DNA from: Arcobacter vandammei
GTDB taxonomy: Bacteria > Campylobacterota > Campylobacteria > Campylobacterales > Arcobacteraceae
Reading direction: 5' to 3'
Length of the DNA: 64,000 nt
Assembly: GCF_016106035.1 (NCBI RefSeq)
Contig: NZ_JADKPZ010000006.1
Coordinates: 54,942 to 118,941 of the forward strand
The notes beneath the pieces were generated by a model that searched no databases, had not been told where the DNA came from, and worked only from the letters and a program-made list of their open reading frames with translations. The position numbers and the translations under genes were made by a program. Each line of letters opens with the position of its first letter. Within the stretch, counting starts at the first letter, position 1. Shown here in pieces: positions 37,425 through 46,527 of the stretch.

Positions 37425-37796
37425 TTATTTAACTTCTACTTTTGCTCCAGCTGCTTCTAATTGAGCTTTAATTGCTTCAGCATCAGCTTTAGAGATTCCT
37501 TCTTTAATTGTTGAAGGAGTTTGCTCAGCAGCATCTTTAGCCTCTTTTAATCCAAGACCAGTGATTGCTCTGATTTCTTTAATAACATTGATTTTTTTAT
37601 CTCCTGAATCAACGATAATTACATCAAACTCAGTTTTTTCTTCAGCAGCTTCAACAGCAGCAACTGCACCACCAGCAACAGCTACAGGTTGAGCTGATAC
37701 TCCAAATTTTTCTTCAAATTCTTTTACTAATTCTGATAATTCTAATACAGATAAACCAGAAATAAATTCTAAAACGTCTTCTTTAGAAATTGCCAT
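37425..37796 (-). CDS. rplL: 50S ribosomal protein L7/L12
   Basis: L7/L12 forms the flexible stalk that recruits translation GTPases. The 123 residues have the N-terminal dimer domain (~1-35), an alanine/valine-rich hinge ([15 protein letters not shown], ~38-52), and the globular C-domain with [20 protein letters not shown] and [12 protein letters not shown]. It lies 43 bases after rplJ. Confidence 0.98.
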   Translation of the reverse strand: MAISKEDVLEFISGLSVLELSELVKEFEEKFGVSAQPVAVAGGAVAAVEAAEEKTEFDVIIVDSGDKKINVIKEIRAITGLGLKEAKDAAEQTPSTIKEGISKADAEAIKAQLEAAGAKVEVK

Positions 37797-37839
37797 TTTC
37801 TATCCTTTTTTTATTTATTAATATATTTTTAGCTTAAAA

Positions 37840-38328
37840 TTAAGCAGCCTCTTCTTCTTTTTTTCTTCTAAGAGCATCAAGACCAATAGTAAAGTTTCTA
37901 ACAGGTCCCATCCATACAGATGCAAGCATTCCAAGAAGTTCTTCTCTTGATGGTAATTTAGCAAATGCATTAACTCTAGCAACATCTGCAATTTGACCTT
38001 CAATAATCCCTGATTTAATAGAGAATTTATCTTTTGTAGAAGTTGCAAATTTATCAGCTACTTTACAAGCCGAAATTTGATCTTCTGACCATAAATAGAT
38101 ATTAGTTCCACTTAAATCAATATCTCCTAAATCTGCAGCCTTAACTGCTTTAGTAACTAAAGTGTTTTTAATAACTTGAACTTTAGTATTATTAGCTTTT
38201 GCTTCTCTTCTTAAAGTTTCTAACTCTTTATGAGTAAGACCTTTATAGTCACAAACAACTACAGCCAAAGAGTTTTTAAATTCAACAGATAAAAAGTTTA
38301 TAATTTCTGATTTTTCTTGTCTAGTCAT
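37840..38328 (-). CDS. rplJ: 50S ribosomal protein L10
   Basis: L10 anchors the L7/L12 dimers to the 50S stalk base. The 162 residues start MTRQEKSEIINFLS and hold the family stretch VVVCDYKGLTHKELETLRREA; the C-terminal helix carries the L7/L12 binding sites. L10 with L7/L12 is known to repress its own operon through the leader RNA just upstream, and that leader is visible here. Confidence 0.97.
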   Translation of the reverse strand: MTRQEKSEIINFLSVEFKNSLAVVVCDYKGLTHKELETLRREAKANNTKVQVIKNTLVTKAVKAADLGDIDLSGTNIYLWSEDQISACKVADKFATSTKDKFSIKSGIIEGQIADVARVNAFAKLPSREELLGMLASVWMGPVRNFTIGLDALRRKKEEEAA

Positions 38329-38339
38329 TATTCTTTCCT

Positions 38340-38412
38340 CCTTTCAAAACATCATCCTAGGCGGGACTTACAAGAGAGTAGGAAAATACTTCTCTTACCA
38401 GCTGTCTTCAGT
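38340..38412 (-). promoter_or_regulatory. L10 (rplJL) leader RNA
   Basis: On the minus strand the sequence GAAGACAGCTGGT (38409-38397) is followed by a purine-rich hairpin and then CCCGCCTAGGATG near the rplJ start. This arrangement of GAAGACAGC...GGT and CCGCC...AGG is the known L10 leader, which binds L10(L7/L12)4 to repress rplJL. No computation was run. Confidence 0.8.
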
Positions 38413-38497
38413 TTTATTTCAGTGCTTTGAACACTCAAAAATATTGAACAATTTCAACACTTTTGAATGTAAAGAAAAAAATTAGATAAGGAGAACC

Positions 38498-39196
38498 TTA
38501 TCTAATTTCTATTAATTCCATATTATCTAAAATAATAGATGGACTCATTGTTAAGCTAATTGCTGCATTAGTAATATATCTTCCTTTTGCAGTTGAAGGT
38601 TTAGCTTTATTGATTGCACCAATAAATGCTTCAGCATTCTCTTTAATAGCTTGAGCTGAGAAAGAAACTTTACCAATAGCTGCTTGCATATTTCCTTTTT
38701 TATCAACTCTATATGTTACTTGACCACCTTTAGCATCATTAACTGCTTTTGTAACATCCATAGTAACTGTTCCAGTTTTTGGATTTGGCATTAAACCTTT
38801 TGGCCCAAGAATTCTTCCTACTTTTCCTACAATTCCCATACAATCTGGAGTTGCAATTAAAACATCAAAATTAATTTTTCCAGCTTGAATATCTTCAGCT
38901 AAATCATCATTTCCAACAATATCAGCACCTGCAACTTTTGCTTCATCCATTTTTACACCTTTTGCAAAAACAGCAACTCTAACAGTTTTTCCTGTACCAT
39001 TTGGAAGAACAACAGCTCCTCTAATCATTTGGTCTGCATGTCTTGGATCTACATTTAAGTTAAGAGCAATTTCAACACTCTCATCAAATTTAGCAGATTT
39101 TAACTCTCTTACTTGTTCACAAGCTTCAGCTAAAGAGTATTTTCTATCTTCAACTTTTGCACTTAACGCTTTATATCTTTTTGAAACTTTTGCCAT
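38498..39196 (-). CDS. rplA: 50S ribosomal protein L1
   Basis: L1 forms the mobile stalk near the exit site. The 232 residues open with [20 protein letters not shown] and carry the family signature near residue 120 ([19 protein letters not shown]). L1 can also repress the rplK-rplA mRNA; a long hairpin in the rplK leader is a candidate for that. The gap to rplJ holds the L10 leader. Confidence 0.98.
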   Translation of the reverse strand: MAKVSKRYKALSAKVEDRKYSLAEACEQVRELKSAKFDESVEIALNLNVDPRHADQMIRGAVVLPNGTGKTVRVAVFAKGVKMDEAKVAGADIVGNDDLAEDIQAGKINFDVLIATPDCMGIVGKVGRILGPKGLMPNPKTGTVTMDVTKAVNDAKGGQVTYRVDKKGNMQAAIGKVSFSAQAIKENAEAFIGAINKAKPSTAKGRYITNAAISLTMSPSIILDNMELIEIR

Positions 39197-39269
39197 ATTT
39201 TTCTCCGCAATTTTTAATTTTTTTTGCTACCACTTCTTTTAAAGGTTAGTGGTTATACCTCATACAGAA

Positions 39270-39695
39270 TTATAACTCTGTATCTATTCCTATTGATCTA
39301 GCACTTCCAGCTACAATTTTAGCTGCAATTTCTCTATCAGTTGTATTTAAATCTTTGATTTTCATATCAACGATTTCCATAATTTGATCTTTTGTAAGTT
39401 TTCCAACTTTTTGTTTAAGTGGATTATTACTTCCTTTTTTAACTCCAGAAACTTTCTTAATTAATTCTGTCATTGGAGGTTGTTTTACTTCAAAAGTAAA
39501 GCTTTTATCTGTATAAATTGTAAGAACAACTGGTAATCTATATCCAGCTTTATCTTTTGTTTTTTCGTTAAATGCTTTACAAAATTCCATAATATTAACA
39601 CCTCTTTGTCCAAGTGCTGGACCTACTGGTGGTGATGGATTTGCTGCTCCTGCTGGAATTTGCAGTTTTAAATATCCTTGAACTTTCTTAGCCAT
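39270..39695 (-). CDS. rplK: 50S ribosomal protein L11
   Basis: L11 is part of the GTPase-associated centre. The 141 residues hold the N-terminal [21 protein letters not shown] stretch that binds the factors and thiostrepton, and the C-terminal RNA-binding domain ending in [12 protein letters not shown]. It lies between nusG and rplA, the normal order. A long leader hairpin (39738-39782) precedes it. Confidence 0.98.
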   Translation of the reverse strand: MAKKVQGYLKLQIPAGAANPSPPVGPALGQRGVNIMEFCKAFNEKTKDKAGYRLPVVLTIYTDKSFTFEVKQPPMTELIKKVSGVKKGSNNPLKQKVGKLTKDQIMEIVDMKIKDLNTTDREIAAKIVAGSARSIGIDTEL

Positions 39696-39737
39696 GATGC
39701 TATCCTTTAAAAAATTTTAATGATTTTAATGATTAGA

Positions 39738-39782
39738 CATTAGGCAAAAAAACTATATAGAAGCTAGTTTCTTTGCCTAATG
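39738..39782 (-). promoter_or_regulatory. Long hairpin in the nusG-rplK gap
   Basis: Perfect 11-bp arms CATTAGGCAAA (39738-39748) and TTTGCCTAATG (39772-39782) enclose a second short stem (AAACTA/TAGTTT). It could be the L1 target site for autoregulation of rplK-rplA, or an attenuator. Role inferred from position. Confidence 0.55.
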
Positions 39783-39796
39783 CCTAAATTAAAATT

Positions 39797-40324
39797 TTAA
39801 ACTATTCTCTCTACTTGAGTATAAGAGATTTCAACTGGTGTATTTCTTCCAAAAATAGAAACATTTAATTTTAATACTCCAGAAACCAAATCAAAGTCTT
39901 CTACAATCCCATTAAAGTTTGCAAAAGGACCTTCATTAATTCTTACCATTTCACCTTCATCAAAAGAGATTTTTGGTTTAGCTGCTGCCTTATTTTTTGC
40001 TTTTTCTAAAATAAGGTTAATATCTTTATCACTTAAAGCAGTTGGTTTTTTTGATTCACCAATAAATCTTCCAACTTTTGGCATTGATTGAATTCTATGC
40101 CATAAAGCAGTATCTAAATCTATATTTGCAAAAGCATAAGCAGGATATAAAGGTCTTTCTATAATAACCTTTTTACCTTTTTTTATCTCTATCAAATCTT
40201 CAGTTGGAACTAAAACTTCAGCAATTCTATCATCAGCCATCTCATCAGCAAGTTTTAACAATGCTCTTTTAACAGTAAGTTCGCTTCCTGAATATGTCTG
40301 TATTGCATACCATTTATGTGCCAT
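39797..40324 (-). CDS. nusG: Transcription termination/antitermination factor NusG
   Basis: NusG links RNA polymerase to Rho and to the ribosome. The 175 residues contain the NGN domain (MAHKWYAIQTYSGSELTVKR, ~1-110) and the C-terminal KOW domain (FDEGEMVRINEGPFANFNGIVED, ~120-150). It lies 9 bases after secE, as in nearly all bacteria. Confidence 0.97.
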   Translation of the reverse strand: MAHKWYAIQTYSGSELTVKRALLKLADEMADDRIAEVLVPTEDLIEIKKGKKVIIERPLYPAYAFANIDLDTALWHRIQSMPKVGRFIGESKKPTALSDKDINLILEKAKNKAAAKPKISFDEGEMVRINEGPFANFNGIVEDFDLVSGVLKLNVSIFGRNTPVEISYTQVERIV

Positions 40325-40333
40325 TTATTTTCC

Positions 40334-40516
40334 TTAATTAATAATCGAAGATAAGCTAATTGACATAATTCCATCAATTAAAGCTAAATATAAAGCTATT
40401 ACTGTAACAACAATAAAAACTGAAATATAAGCAGTTCTAATTTGCTCTTTTATTGGAAAAATCACTTTTGACAACTCTGATTTTACACTATTAAAATAAT
40501 TCTCTACTTTACTCAC
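40334..40516 (-). CDS. secE: Preprotein translocase subunit SecE
   Basis: SecE is the clamp-like membrane subunit that stabilises SecY. The short 60-residue form with one membrane helix (~28-52) and the amphipathic helix VENYFNSVKSELSKVIFP is typical for Campylobacterota; the KVIFP stretch is the conserved cytoplasmic motif. It is followed by nusG and preceded by tRNA-Trp. Confidence 0.94.
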   Translation of the reverse strand: MSKVENYFNSVKSELSKVIFPIKEQIRTAYISVFIVVTVIALYLALIDGIMSISLSSIIN

Positions 40517-40594
40517 AGTTTCTCCATTTATCTACACTTTGTAGTTTATAAATTCTTTTAAAAAAAGATAGAAACTTCTTTTAAAAAAATTTAG

Positions 40595-40670
40595 TGGCAG
40601 GCCAGGAGGGACTCGAACCCCCATCACTCGGATTTGGAATCCGATGCTCTACCATTGGAGCTACTGACCT
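40595..40670 (-). tRNA. tRNA-Trp (anticodon CCA)
   Basis: A full cloverleaf on the minus strand: acceptor stem AGGTCAG with CTGGCCT, T-loop GTTCGAGT and encoded CCA end at 40597-40595. The anticodon loop reads TTCCAAA, so CCA decodes UGG. It sits between rpmG and secE, a common place for tRNA-Trp. Confidence 0.97.
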
Positions 40671-40676
40671 TTAAAA

Positions 40677-40700
40677 AACTTGAGAGAAAACTCTCAAGTT
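40677..40700 (-). terminator. Terminator-like hairpin after rpmG
   Basis: A perfect 10-bp stem AACTTGAGAG/CTCTCAAGTT with a 4-base loop is followed by a T-run on the minus strand. It lies between rpmG and tRNA-Trp, so part of the tuf transcript may end here. Confidence 0.7.
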
Positions 40701-40707
40701 TATATTG

Positions 40708-40878
40708 TTAAGATTTTAATTTCACTTCTTTATGAGTAGTGTGTTTTTTTAATCTTGGACAATATTTTCTAACTTCAAACTTTTCAGTATGAGTTTTTGG
40801 ATTTTTCCAAGTAGTGTAGTTAATATCTCCACTCTCTTGGCATTTTAATCCTATTTTGATTCTTACTGCATTCGCCAT
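40708..40878 (-). CDS. rpmG: 50S ribosomal protein L33
   Basis: This is a 56-residue L33: [17 protein letters not shown] at the start and [16 protein letters not shown] at the end. Only one Cys remains in each of the two positions where the zinc form has CxxC, so it is a zinc-independent (C-minus-type) L33. It lies 8 bases after tuf and is followed by a terminator-like hairpin. The neighbourhood tuf-rpmG-tRNA-Trp-secE is widespread. Confidence 0.95.
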   Translation of the reverse strand: MANAVRIKIGLKCQESGDINYTTWKNPKTHTEKFEVRKYCPRLKKHTTHKEVKLKS

Positions 40879-40886
40879 AATAATCC

Positions 40887-42095
40887 TTATTTAATGATTT
40901 CTGAAACAACTCCAGCACCAACAGTTCTTCCACCTTCTCTGATTGCGAACTTAGTTCCTTTTTCAAGAGCAATTGGAGCAACTAAAGTAACAGTCATCTC
41001 AACATTATCACCTGGCATAACCATTTCAGTACCTTCATTTAATACACAAGATCCTGTAACGTCTGTTGTTCTAACATAGAATTGTGGTCTATATCCGCTA
41101 AAGAATGGAGTATGTCTTCCACCTTCTTCTTTTGAAAGAATATAAACTTCACATTTAAATTCTGTATGAGGTTTAATTGTACCTGGCTTACAAAGAACTT
41201 GTCCTCTTTCAACCTCTTCTTTTTTAACACCTCTTAAAAGGATACCGCAGTTATCTCCAGCTTGTCCTTGATCCATCTCTTTTCTAAACATTTCAACACC
41301 AGTAACAGTTGTTTTTCTAGTGTCTCCAAATCCAACGATTTCGATCTCTTCACCAACTTTAATAGTTCCAAGTTCAATTCTTCCAGTAACAACTGTTCCT
41401 CTTCCTGAAATAGAGAAAACATCTTCAACTGGCATTAAGAATGCTTTATCAGTATCTCTTTCTGGAGTTGGGATATATTCATCAACTGCAGCCATTAAAG
41501 CAACAATTTTCTCAGCCCATGGTCCAACTGTACCAGCTTTTGCTTCTTCTAATGCTCTAAATGCAGAACCTGCAACGATTGGAGTATCATCACCTGGGAA
41601 ATCATAAGTAGATAATAATTCTCTAATTTCCATTTCAACTAATTCTAACATTTCGTCTTTATCAGCTGGGTCTAATTGATCTTCTTTATTTAAGAATACA
41701 ACGATATATGGAACACCAACTTGTTTAGAAAGAAGGATATGCTCTCTAGTTTGAGCCATTGGTCCATCTGTTGAAGCGATAACTAAGATAGCTCCATCCA
41801 TTTGAGCAGCACCAGTAATCATATTTTTAACATAATCGGCATGACCTGGACAATCTACGTGTGCATAGTGTCTTTTATCTGTTTCATACTCAATGTGAGA
41901 AGTAGCAATAGTAATTCCTCTTTCTCTCTCTTCTGGAGCATTATCGATTTGATCGTAATCTTTCATCTCTCCACCATATTTTAAAGCTAATACAGCTGAA
42001 ATTGCAGCAGTTGTAGTAGTTTTACCGTGGTCAACGTGACCAATTGTACCGATATTTACGTGTGGCTTATTTCTTGAAAACTTTTCTTTTGCCAT
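40887..42095 (-). CDS. tuf: Elongation factor Tu
   Basis: EF-Tu brings aminoacyl-tRNA to the ribosome. The 402 residues include the G-domain motifs GHVDHGKTT (19-27), DCPGHADY (near 81) and NKEDQLDP (near 136), then domains II and III ending in [10 protein letters not shown]. It follows four tRNA genes and precedes rpmG, as in the classic tRNA-tufB arrangement. Only one tuf copy lies in this window. Confidence 0.98.
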   Translation of the reverse strand: MAKEKFSRNKPHVNIGTIGHVDHGKTTTTAAISAVLALKYGGEMKDYDQIDNAPEERERGITIATSHIEYETDKRHYAHVDCPGHADYVKNMITGAAQMDGAILVIASTDGPMAQTREHILLSKQVGVPYIVVFLNKEDQLDPADKDEMLELVEMEIRELLSTYDFPGDDTPIVAGSAFRALEEAKAGTVGPWAEKIVALMAAVDEYIPTPERDTDKAFLMPVEDVFSISGRGTVVTGRIELGTIKVGEEIEIVGFGDTRKTTVTGVEMFRKEMDQGQAGDNCGILLRGVKKEEVERGQVLCKPGTIKPHTEFKCEVYILSKEEGGRHTPFFSGYRPQFYVRTTDVTGSCVLNEGTEMVMPGDNVEMTVTLVAPIALEKGTKFAIREGGRTVGAGVVSEIIK

Positions 42096-42134
42096 AGGAT
42101 TATTCCCCTTCTAAAATTTATTTTGCTTATTTTG

Positions 42135-42196
42135 CCCTCTGAGTAGATAAGCCTACATTGGCTTCTCTATTCAGAGGGGATTTGCTTTCGCAAATG
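42135..42196 (-). promoter_or_regulatory. Two stacked hairpins in the tRNA-Gly to tuf leader
   Basis: CCCTCTGA/TCAGAGGG (42135-42142 and 42171-42178) closes a long hairpin with an inner AAGCC/GGCTT stem. Beside it is ATTTGC/GCAAAT with a GAAA tetraloop on the minus strand (42180-42195). They may protect the processed end, attenuate tuf or act as a leader; there is no poly-T. Inferred. Confidence 0.5.
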
Positions 42197-42309
42197 TGAT
42201 GAGTATTATATTACTTAAATACTAAAAATTAAATTAATTGAGAGATATAAAATATAAAGAGTTATAAAAATAATTGCGTTATAACTCAGCTCCCAGTAAT
42301 CAATAAAAA

Positions 42310-42386
42310 TGGAGCGGGAGACGAGACTCGAACTCGCGACAGTCTGCTTGGAAGGCAGAAGCTCTAGCCAACTGAGCTACTCCCGC
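42310..42386 (-). tRNA. tRNA-Gly (anticodon TCC)
   Basis: A 77-base cloverleaf on the minus strand: acceptor GCGGGAG with CTCCCGC, TCC in the anticodon loop CTTCCAA, T-loop GTTCGAGT and an encoded CCA end. Last of four clustered tRNAs before tuf. Confidence 0.97.
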
Positions 42387-42395
42387 AACATTGCG

Positions 42396-42480
42396 TGGTG
42401 GTGAGAGAAGGATTTGAACCTTCGAAGCCGTAGGCGGCGGATTTACAGTCCGCAGGATTTGACCACTCTCCAACCTCACC
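42396..42480 (-). tRNA. tRNA-Tyr (anticodon GTA)
   Basis: An 85-base type II tRNA with a long variable arm: acceptor GGTGAGG with its pair, anticodon loop CTGTAAA, T-loop GTTCAAAT and encoded CCA end. Confidence 0.97.
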
Positions 42481-42537
42481 GTTGTTAAATTATTGTTCTG
42501 GTCAAGCGCTGTTCTTAAAACTTACGCAAGACAAAAA

Positions 42538-42614
42538 TGGAGCTGGTGAAGGGAGTCGAACCCCCGACCTGCTGATTACAAATCAGCTGCTCTAGCCAAC
42601 TGAGCTACACCAGC
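42538..42614 (-). tRNA. tRNA-Thr (anticodon TGT)
   Basis: A 77-base cloverleaf on the minus strand: acceptor GCTGGTG with CACCAGC, anticodon loop TTTGTAA, T-loop GTTCGACT and encoded CCA end. Confidence 0.97.
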
Positions 42615-42630
42615 ACCATAAAAATCAAAA

Positions 42631-42706
42631 TGGTGGCTCGAGACAGAATCGAACTGTCGACACAAGGATTTTCAATCCTTTGCTCTACCGACTGAGCTAT
42701 CGAGCC
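42631..42706 (-). tRNA. tRNA-Phe (anticodon GAA)
   Basis: A 76-base cloverleaf on the minus strand: acceptor GGCTCGA with TCGAGCC, anticodon loop TTGAAAA, T-loop GTTCGATT and encoded CCA end. It is the first of the four tRNAs leading to tuf. Confidence 0.97.
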
Positions 42707-42741
42707 TTCCAAATTGGAGTGCAATTATACAAAGTAGATTA

Positions 42742-43917
42742 TTAAACTTTGCTTAATAATCCTACAAATTTCTTAAATTCATCTCCTCTATGCGAATAAG
42801 ATTTAAATTGATCCAAAGAAGCAGCAGCTGGAGATAAAATTCCTATACTATTTTCTTTTAAGTTTTTATCAATATTTTTAACAGCAAGTTCTAAAAATTC
42901 ACACTCTATAACTTTTATCTTATACTTATTACAATAGTTCACAACTCTTTTCATATTTGAACCAATAGCATAAACTGTTATATCCAAATCTTTTATATCT
43001 TCAAAAAGTGGTTCAAGACCTGCCCCTTTATCATCTCCACCTAATATAATATGTATATTTTTATTTTTATATGGAATGAGTGCATTTATTGTAGCATCAT
43101 AGTTTGTAGCTTTACTATCATCAATCCATAATCTATTTTTAAAATCTATAAACTCTTCAACTTTATGCTTATCAATTTTATATGAGTTAATTAAATCATA
43201 ATCTATATCATCAAAAATTATCTTTCTTACTACTATTGCCATAATAGCATCAAGTAAAAAAGGCTCATTAAACTCTATTTTACTTTTATCTATATCAAAA
43301 TATAAGCACAAATCATCACTTGAATTATAATATATAGTATGGGTATCTGTTTTAAAATCTTTAAATTCATTTGGAATTATTGCAATATCATTTTCATTCA
43401 TTAGCTCTAATGGCTTTAATTTTGCATTTTTATACTCTTCAAAACTTCCATGCCAAGTTATATGGTCTTCAGTAATTGGTAAAAGAATATAAATATTTGG
43501 CTTTGCCTCTTTTGTATAGTGAAGTGTGAAAGATGAAGTTTCTAATATCCATATTTTCTTATTTTTATCGAGTCCACTTAGAGGAACTCCAATGTTTCCA
43601 CCATAAACTGAATCAAATCTTTCTAATAAATGCTGACACATTTGAGTAGTTGTAGTTTTACCATTTGTTCCACTTATCCAGATATTAAATGGCATATCAT
43701 CATAGAACAAATCATAATCACTAGAGATATTTTTTGAATTTAAAACCAATTTGTTGTGTGGTGGAATTCCAGGACTTACAATAGTTAAAGCTTCTGAATT
43801 CTTATCAAAAGTTTCAAAATCACTATCATCATAAAGTTCAGCACTTGGAAATCTTTTTTTTAGTGCAAGTGCTGTTTTTCCTTTTCCCAAAATTCGTAAA
43901 TTTTCTATATTTTTCAT
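42742..43917 (-). CDS. murD: UDP-N-acetylmuramoylalanine-D-glutamate ligase
   Basis: MurD adds D-Glu to UDP-MurNAc-L-Ala. I choose the ATG at 43917 (MKNIENLRILGKGKTA), 2 bases after the mraY stop; a longer frame to 43977 exists but overlaps mraY and adds a non-family N-terminus. This gives 391 residues with the ATP-binding stretch WISGTNGKTTTTQ near residue 92 and the Mur-ligase C-terminal segment IDDSKATNYDATINAL near residue 265. mraY lies directly upstream. Confidence 0.94.
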   Translation of the reverse strand: MKNIENLRILGKGKTALALKKRFPSAELYDDSDFETFDKNSEALTIVSPGIPPHNKLVLNSKNISSDYDLFYDDMPFNIWISGTNGKTTTTQMCQHLLERFDSVYGGNIGVPLSGLDKNKKIWILETSSFTLHYTKEAKPNIYILLPITEDHITWHGSFEEYKNAKLKPLELMNENDIAIIPNEFKDFKTDTHTIYYNSSDDLCLYFDIDKSKIEFNEPFLLDAIMAIVVRKIIFDDIDYDLINSYKIDKHKVEEFIDFKNRLWIDDSKATNYDATINALIPYKNKNIHIILGGDDKGAGLEPLFEDIKDLDITVYAIGSNMKRVVNYCNKYKIKVIECEFLELAVKNIDKNLKENSIGILSPAAASLDQFKSYSHRGDEFKKFVGLLSKV

Positions 43918-43919
43918 AT

Positions 43920-44981
43920 TTATCTCAACTTTAAACTTAAAAGGGCAACAAGATTTGCCATAAAAGAGATTATCCAAAATCTCACAATAATTTTATTCTC
44001 TTTCCAACCTTTTTGTTCAAAATGGTGATGAATAGGGGCCATTAAGAAAACTCTTTTTTGCCTTAATTTATATGAACCTACTTGAAGCATTACAGAAACT
44101 GTTTCTAAAACAAAAATAAATCCAACAGCCAAAAGAAGAAGTTCTGATTTTGCAACAATTGCCATATATCCCATAAATGCTCCAAGTGGTAGAGATCCAC
44201 TGTCTCCCATAAAAACCTCAGCAGGATAAGCATTAAACCATAAAAATCCAATTAATGCTCCAATAATAGCAGCACCCATTACAGCTAACTCTCCAGCAAT
44301 AGCTATATTTGGAAGCAATAAATAGTTTGCAAAACCAATATGCCCAACAACATAAACCAAAATAGATAGTGTTGTAAATGCTAAAATAGAAGGAACAGTT
44401 GCAAGTCCATCAAGTCCATCTGTAAGATTTACAGCATTTGATGAGCCAACTACAACAAACATCCAAAAAACTATAGAAAATACTCCCATTTCGAAAATAG
44501 GATATTTATAAAATGGTAAATATAAATCACTTGTATGACCAAAATAAAATAGAATTGAAACAACTATTCCTGCACTTAAAAATTGGAAAAGCAACTTCAT
44601 TCTAGCACTTAAACCTGCACTATTTTTTGCTTTACTAATTTTTTTATAATCGTCTTGAATTCCAATTAATGAAAAAAGTGCCAAAGTTATAAGACCACCA
44701 ACAACATAAAAATTATTTAATTTTGCTGTTAAAATTGTAGCAATTATAGTAGAAAATATAAAAACTATTCCACCCATAGTAGGAGTTCCTGCCTTTACTT
44801 TATGAGCTTCTGGAGCTAATTCATAAATTGGCTGAGAAGCTTTTTTTGCTCTTGCCCATCTTATAAACTTTGGCATTAAATACATAGTTAAAACAAAAGC
44901 TAAAAAAAAGCTAATTCCTGCACGAACTGAAATATATTGAAAAATGTTGATTTCTAAATGTCTGTAGAGCCAATAAAACAA
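43920..44981 (-). CDS. mraY: Phospho-N-acetylmuramoyl-pentapeptide-transferase
   Basis: MraY makes lipid I by moving phospho-MurNAc-pentapeptide to undecaprenyl phosphate. The 353 residues form about ten membrane helices. Family motifs are KAGTPTMGG near residue 62, GIQDDYKK near residue 106, [13 protein letters not shown] near residue 185 and PIHHHFE near residue 315. It is first in the mraY-murD pair, and a palindromic promoter region shared with gpmI lies upstream. Confidence 0.97.
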   Translation of the reverse strand: MFYWLYRHLEINIFQYISVRAGISFFLAFVLTMYLMPKFIRWARAKKASQPIYELAPEAHKVKAGTPTMGGIVFIFSTIIATILTAKLNNFYVVGGLITLALFSLIGIQDDYKKISKAKNSAGLSARMKLLFQFLSAGIVVSILFYFGHTSDLYLPFYKYPIFEMGVFSIVFWMFVVVGSSNAVNLTDGLDGLATVPSILAFTTLSILVYVVGHIGFANYLLLPNIAIAGELAVMGAAIIGALIGFLWFNAYPAEVFMGDSGSLPLGAFMGYMAIVAKSELLLLAVGFIFVLETVSVMLQVGSYKLRQKRVFLMAPIHHHFEQKGWKENKIIVRFWIISFMANLVALLSLKLR

Positions 44982-45004
44982 AATTAAACCTTGGATTTGA
45001 TATA

Positions 45005-45021
45005 ATAATCGCGATTATAAT
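45005..45021. promoter_or_regulatory. Palindromic divergent promoter region (mraY / gpmI)
   Basis: ATAATCGCGATTAT (45005-45018) is a perfect 14-bp palindrome. On the + strand TATAAT (45016-45021) is a good -10 box for gpmI. The GC-rich core TCGCGA stands out in this AT-rich DNA. Confidence 0.45.
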
Positions 45022-45051
45022 ATATTAAATATTTCAAAAGGTTTAAATAAA

Positions 45052-46527
45052 ATGAGTAATAAAACATTATTAATTATAACTGACGGTATTGGACATAATA
45101 GTTCAAACAACTTTAATGCTTTTTGCAATGCAAAAAAGCCAACTTATGACTATCTTTTTTCAAATGTACCTTATAGCTTAATTCATACATATGGGGAGTA
45201 TGTTGGATTACCAGAAAATCAAATGGGAAATAGTGAAGTAGGACATATGACTATTGGAAGTGGAAGAGTTTTATATCAAGATTTAGTAAAAATTCATTTA
45301 GCAATAAAAAATGACACTTTAAAAGATAATGAAATTGTAAAATCTACAATAAATAGTTCAAAAAATATTCATTTAATAGGTCTTGTAAGTGATGGTGGAG
45401 TTCACTCGCATATTGACCATATAATTGCACTTGCAAAAATTTCGCAAAATTTTGGAAAAAAAGTTTGGCTTCATTTAATAACTGATGGAAGAGATGTAGC
45501 ACCAGATTGTGCAAGAATTTATATAAATCAAATTTTAGATATTTGTAATGATGATATAAAAATTGCAACTATTGGTGGAAGATATTATGGAATGGATAGA
45601 GATAATAGATGGGATAGAGTAGAACTTGCATATAACTCTATGGCAAATGCAAATCCAAAAACTTCACAAAATATTTTAGAATTTATTGATAATTCTTATA
45701 AAAATGAGATTTTTGATGAATTTATTCTTCCTACTGCTTTTGAAGGTTTTGAGGGAATTAAGGAAAATGACGGAGTAATTTTTTGCAACTTTAGAAGTGA
45801 TAGAGCAAGAGAGCTTTCTAGTGTATTTGCTAAAGATGATTTTAAAGAATTTACTACAAAAAAATTAAATCTAAATTTAGCATCTATGACTCAATATGAT
45901 AAAAATGTAAAAATACCAGTAATTTTTCCAAAAGATAATCCTACAAATACTTTAGCACAAGTTATTTCAAATGCAGGATTAACTCAACTTCATACAGCTG
46001 AAACAGAAAAATATGCCCATGTAACTTTTTTCTTTAATGGTGGAGTTGAAGAGCCATTTTTAAATGAAACTAGAGTTTTAGTTCCATCTCCAAATGTTGC
46101 AACTTACGATATGCAACCACAAATGTCAGCTCCAGAAGTTGGAAATGCTGTAAGAGTTGCTATGCAAAACAAAACTGATTTTATAGTTGTAAACTTTGCA
46201 AATGGTGATATGGTAGGACATACAGGAGTTTATGAAGCTGCAATAAAAGCTGTTGAAGCTGTTGATTATGAACTAGGATTAATCCTTGAAGAGGCAAAAA
46301 AATCTAACTACAATATAGTTTTAACATCAGATCATGGAAATTGTGAAATGATGAAAGATGAAGCTGGAAATACTCTAACAAATCATACAGTTGGAGATGT
46401 TTATTGCTTTGTTCTTGCACAAAATGTAACAAAGGTAAAAGAGGGAAGCTTGAATAATATTGCACCAACTGTTTTAAAACTAATGGGCTTAAATATTCCA
46501 GAAGAGATGGATGAACCACTAATTTGA
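45052..46527 (+). CDS. gpmI: 2,3-bisphosphoglycerate-independent phosphoglycerate mutase
   Basis: This enzyme interconverts 3- and 2-phosphoglycerate with two Mn ions. The 491 residues have LLIITDGIGHN at the start, the phosphoserine motif NQMGNSEVGHMTIGSGR near residue 60, and metal-binding NGDMVGHTG and TSDHGNCE near residues 385 and 425. The AGTP-like ATP lid is absent, as expected. The next gene, an ABC ATPase, starts on a TTG overlapping the stop. Confidence 0.97.
   Translation: MSNKTLLIITDGIGHNSSNNFNAFCNAKKPTYDYLFSNVPYSLIHTYGEYVGLPENQMGNSEVGHMTIGSGRVLYQDLVKIHLAIKNDTLKDNEIVKSTINSSKNIHLIGLVSDGGVHSHIDHIIALAKISQNFGKKVWLHLITDGRDVAPDCARIYINQILDICNDDIKIATIGGRYYGMDRDNRWDRVELAYNSMANANPKTSQNILEFIDNSYKNEIFDEFILPTAFEGFEGIKENDGVIFCNFRSDRARELSSVFAKDDFKEFTTKKLNLNLASMTQYDKNVKIPVIFPKDNPTNTLAQVISNAGLTQLHTAETEKYAHVTFFFNGGVEEPFLNETRVLVPSPNVATYDMQPQMSAPEVGNAVRVAMQNKTDFIVVNFANGDMVGHTGVYEAAIKAVEAVDYELGLILEEAKKSNYNIVLTSDHGNCEMMKDEAGNTLTNHTVGDVYCFVLAQNVTKVKEGSLNNIAPTVLKLMGLNIPEEMDEPLI

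Noticed and set aside
43918..43977. Longer start for murD at 43977.
   Set aside because: It overlaps mraY by 58 bases and adds residues outside the family pattern.
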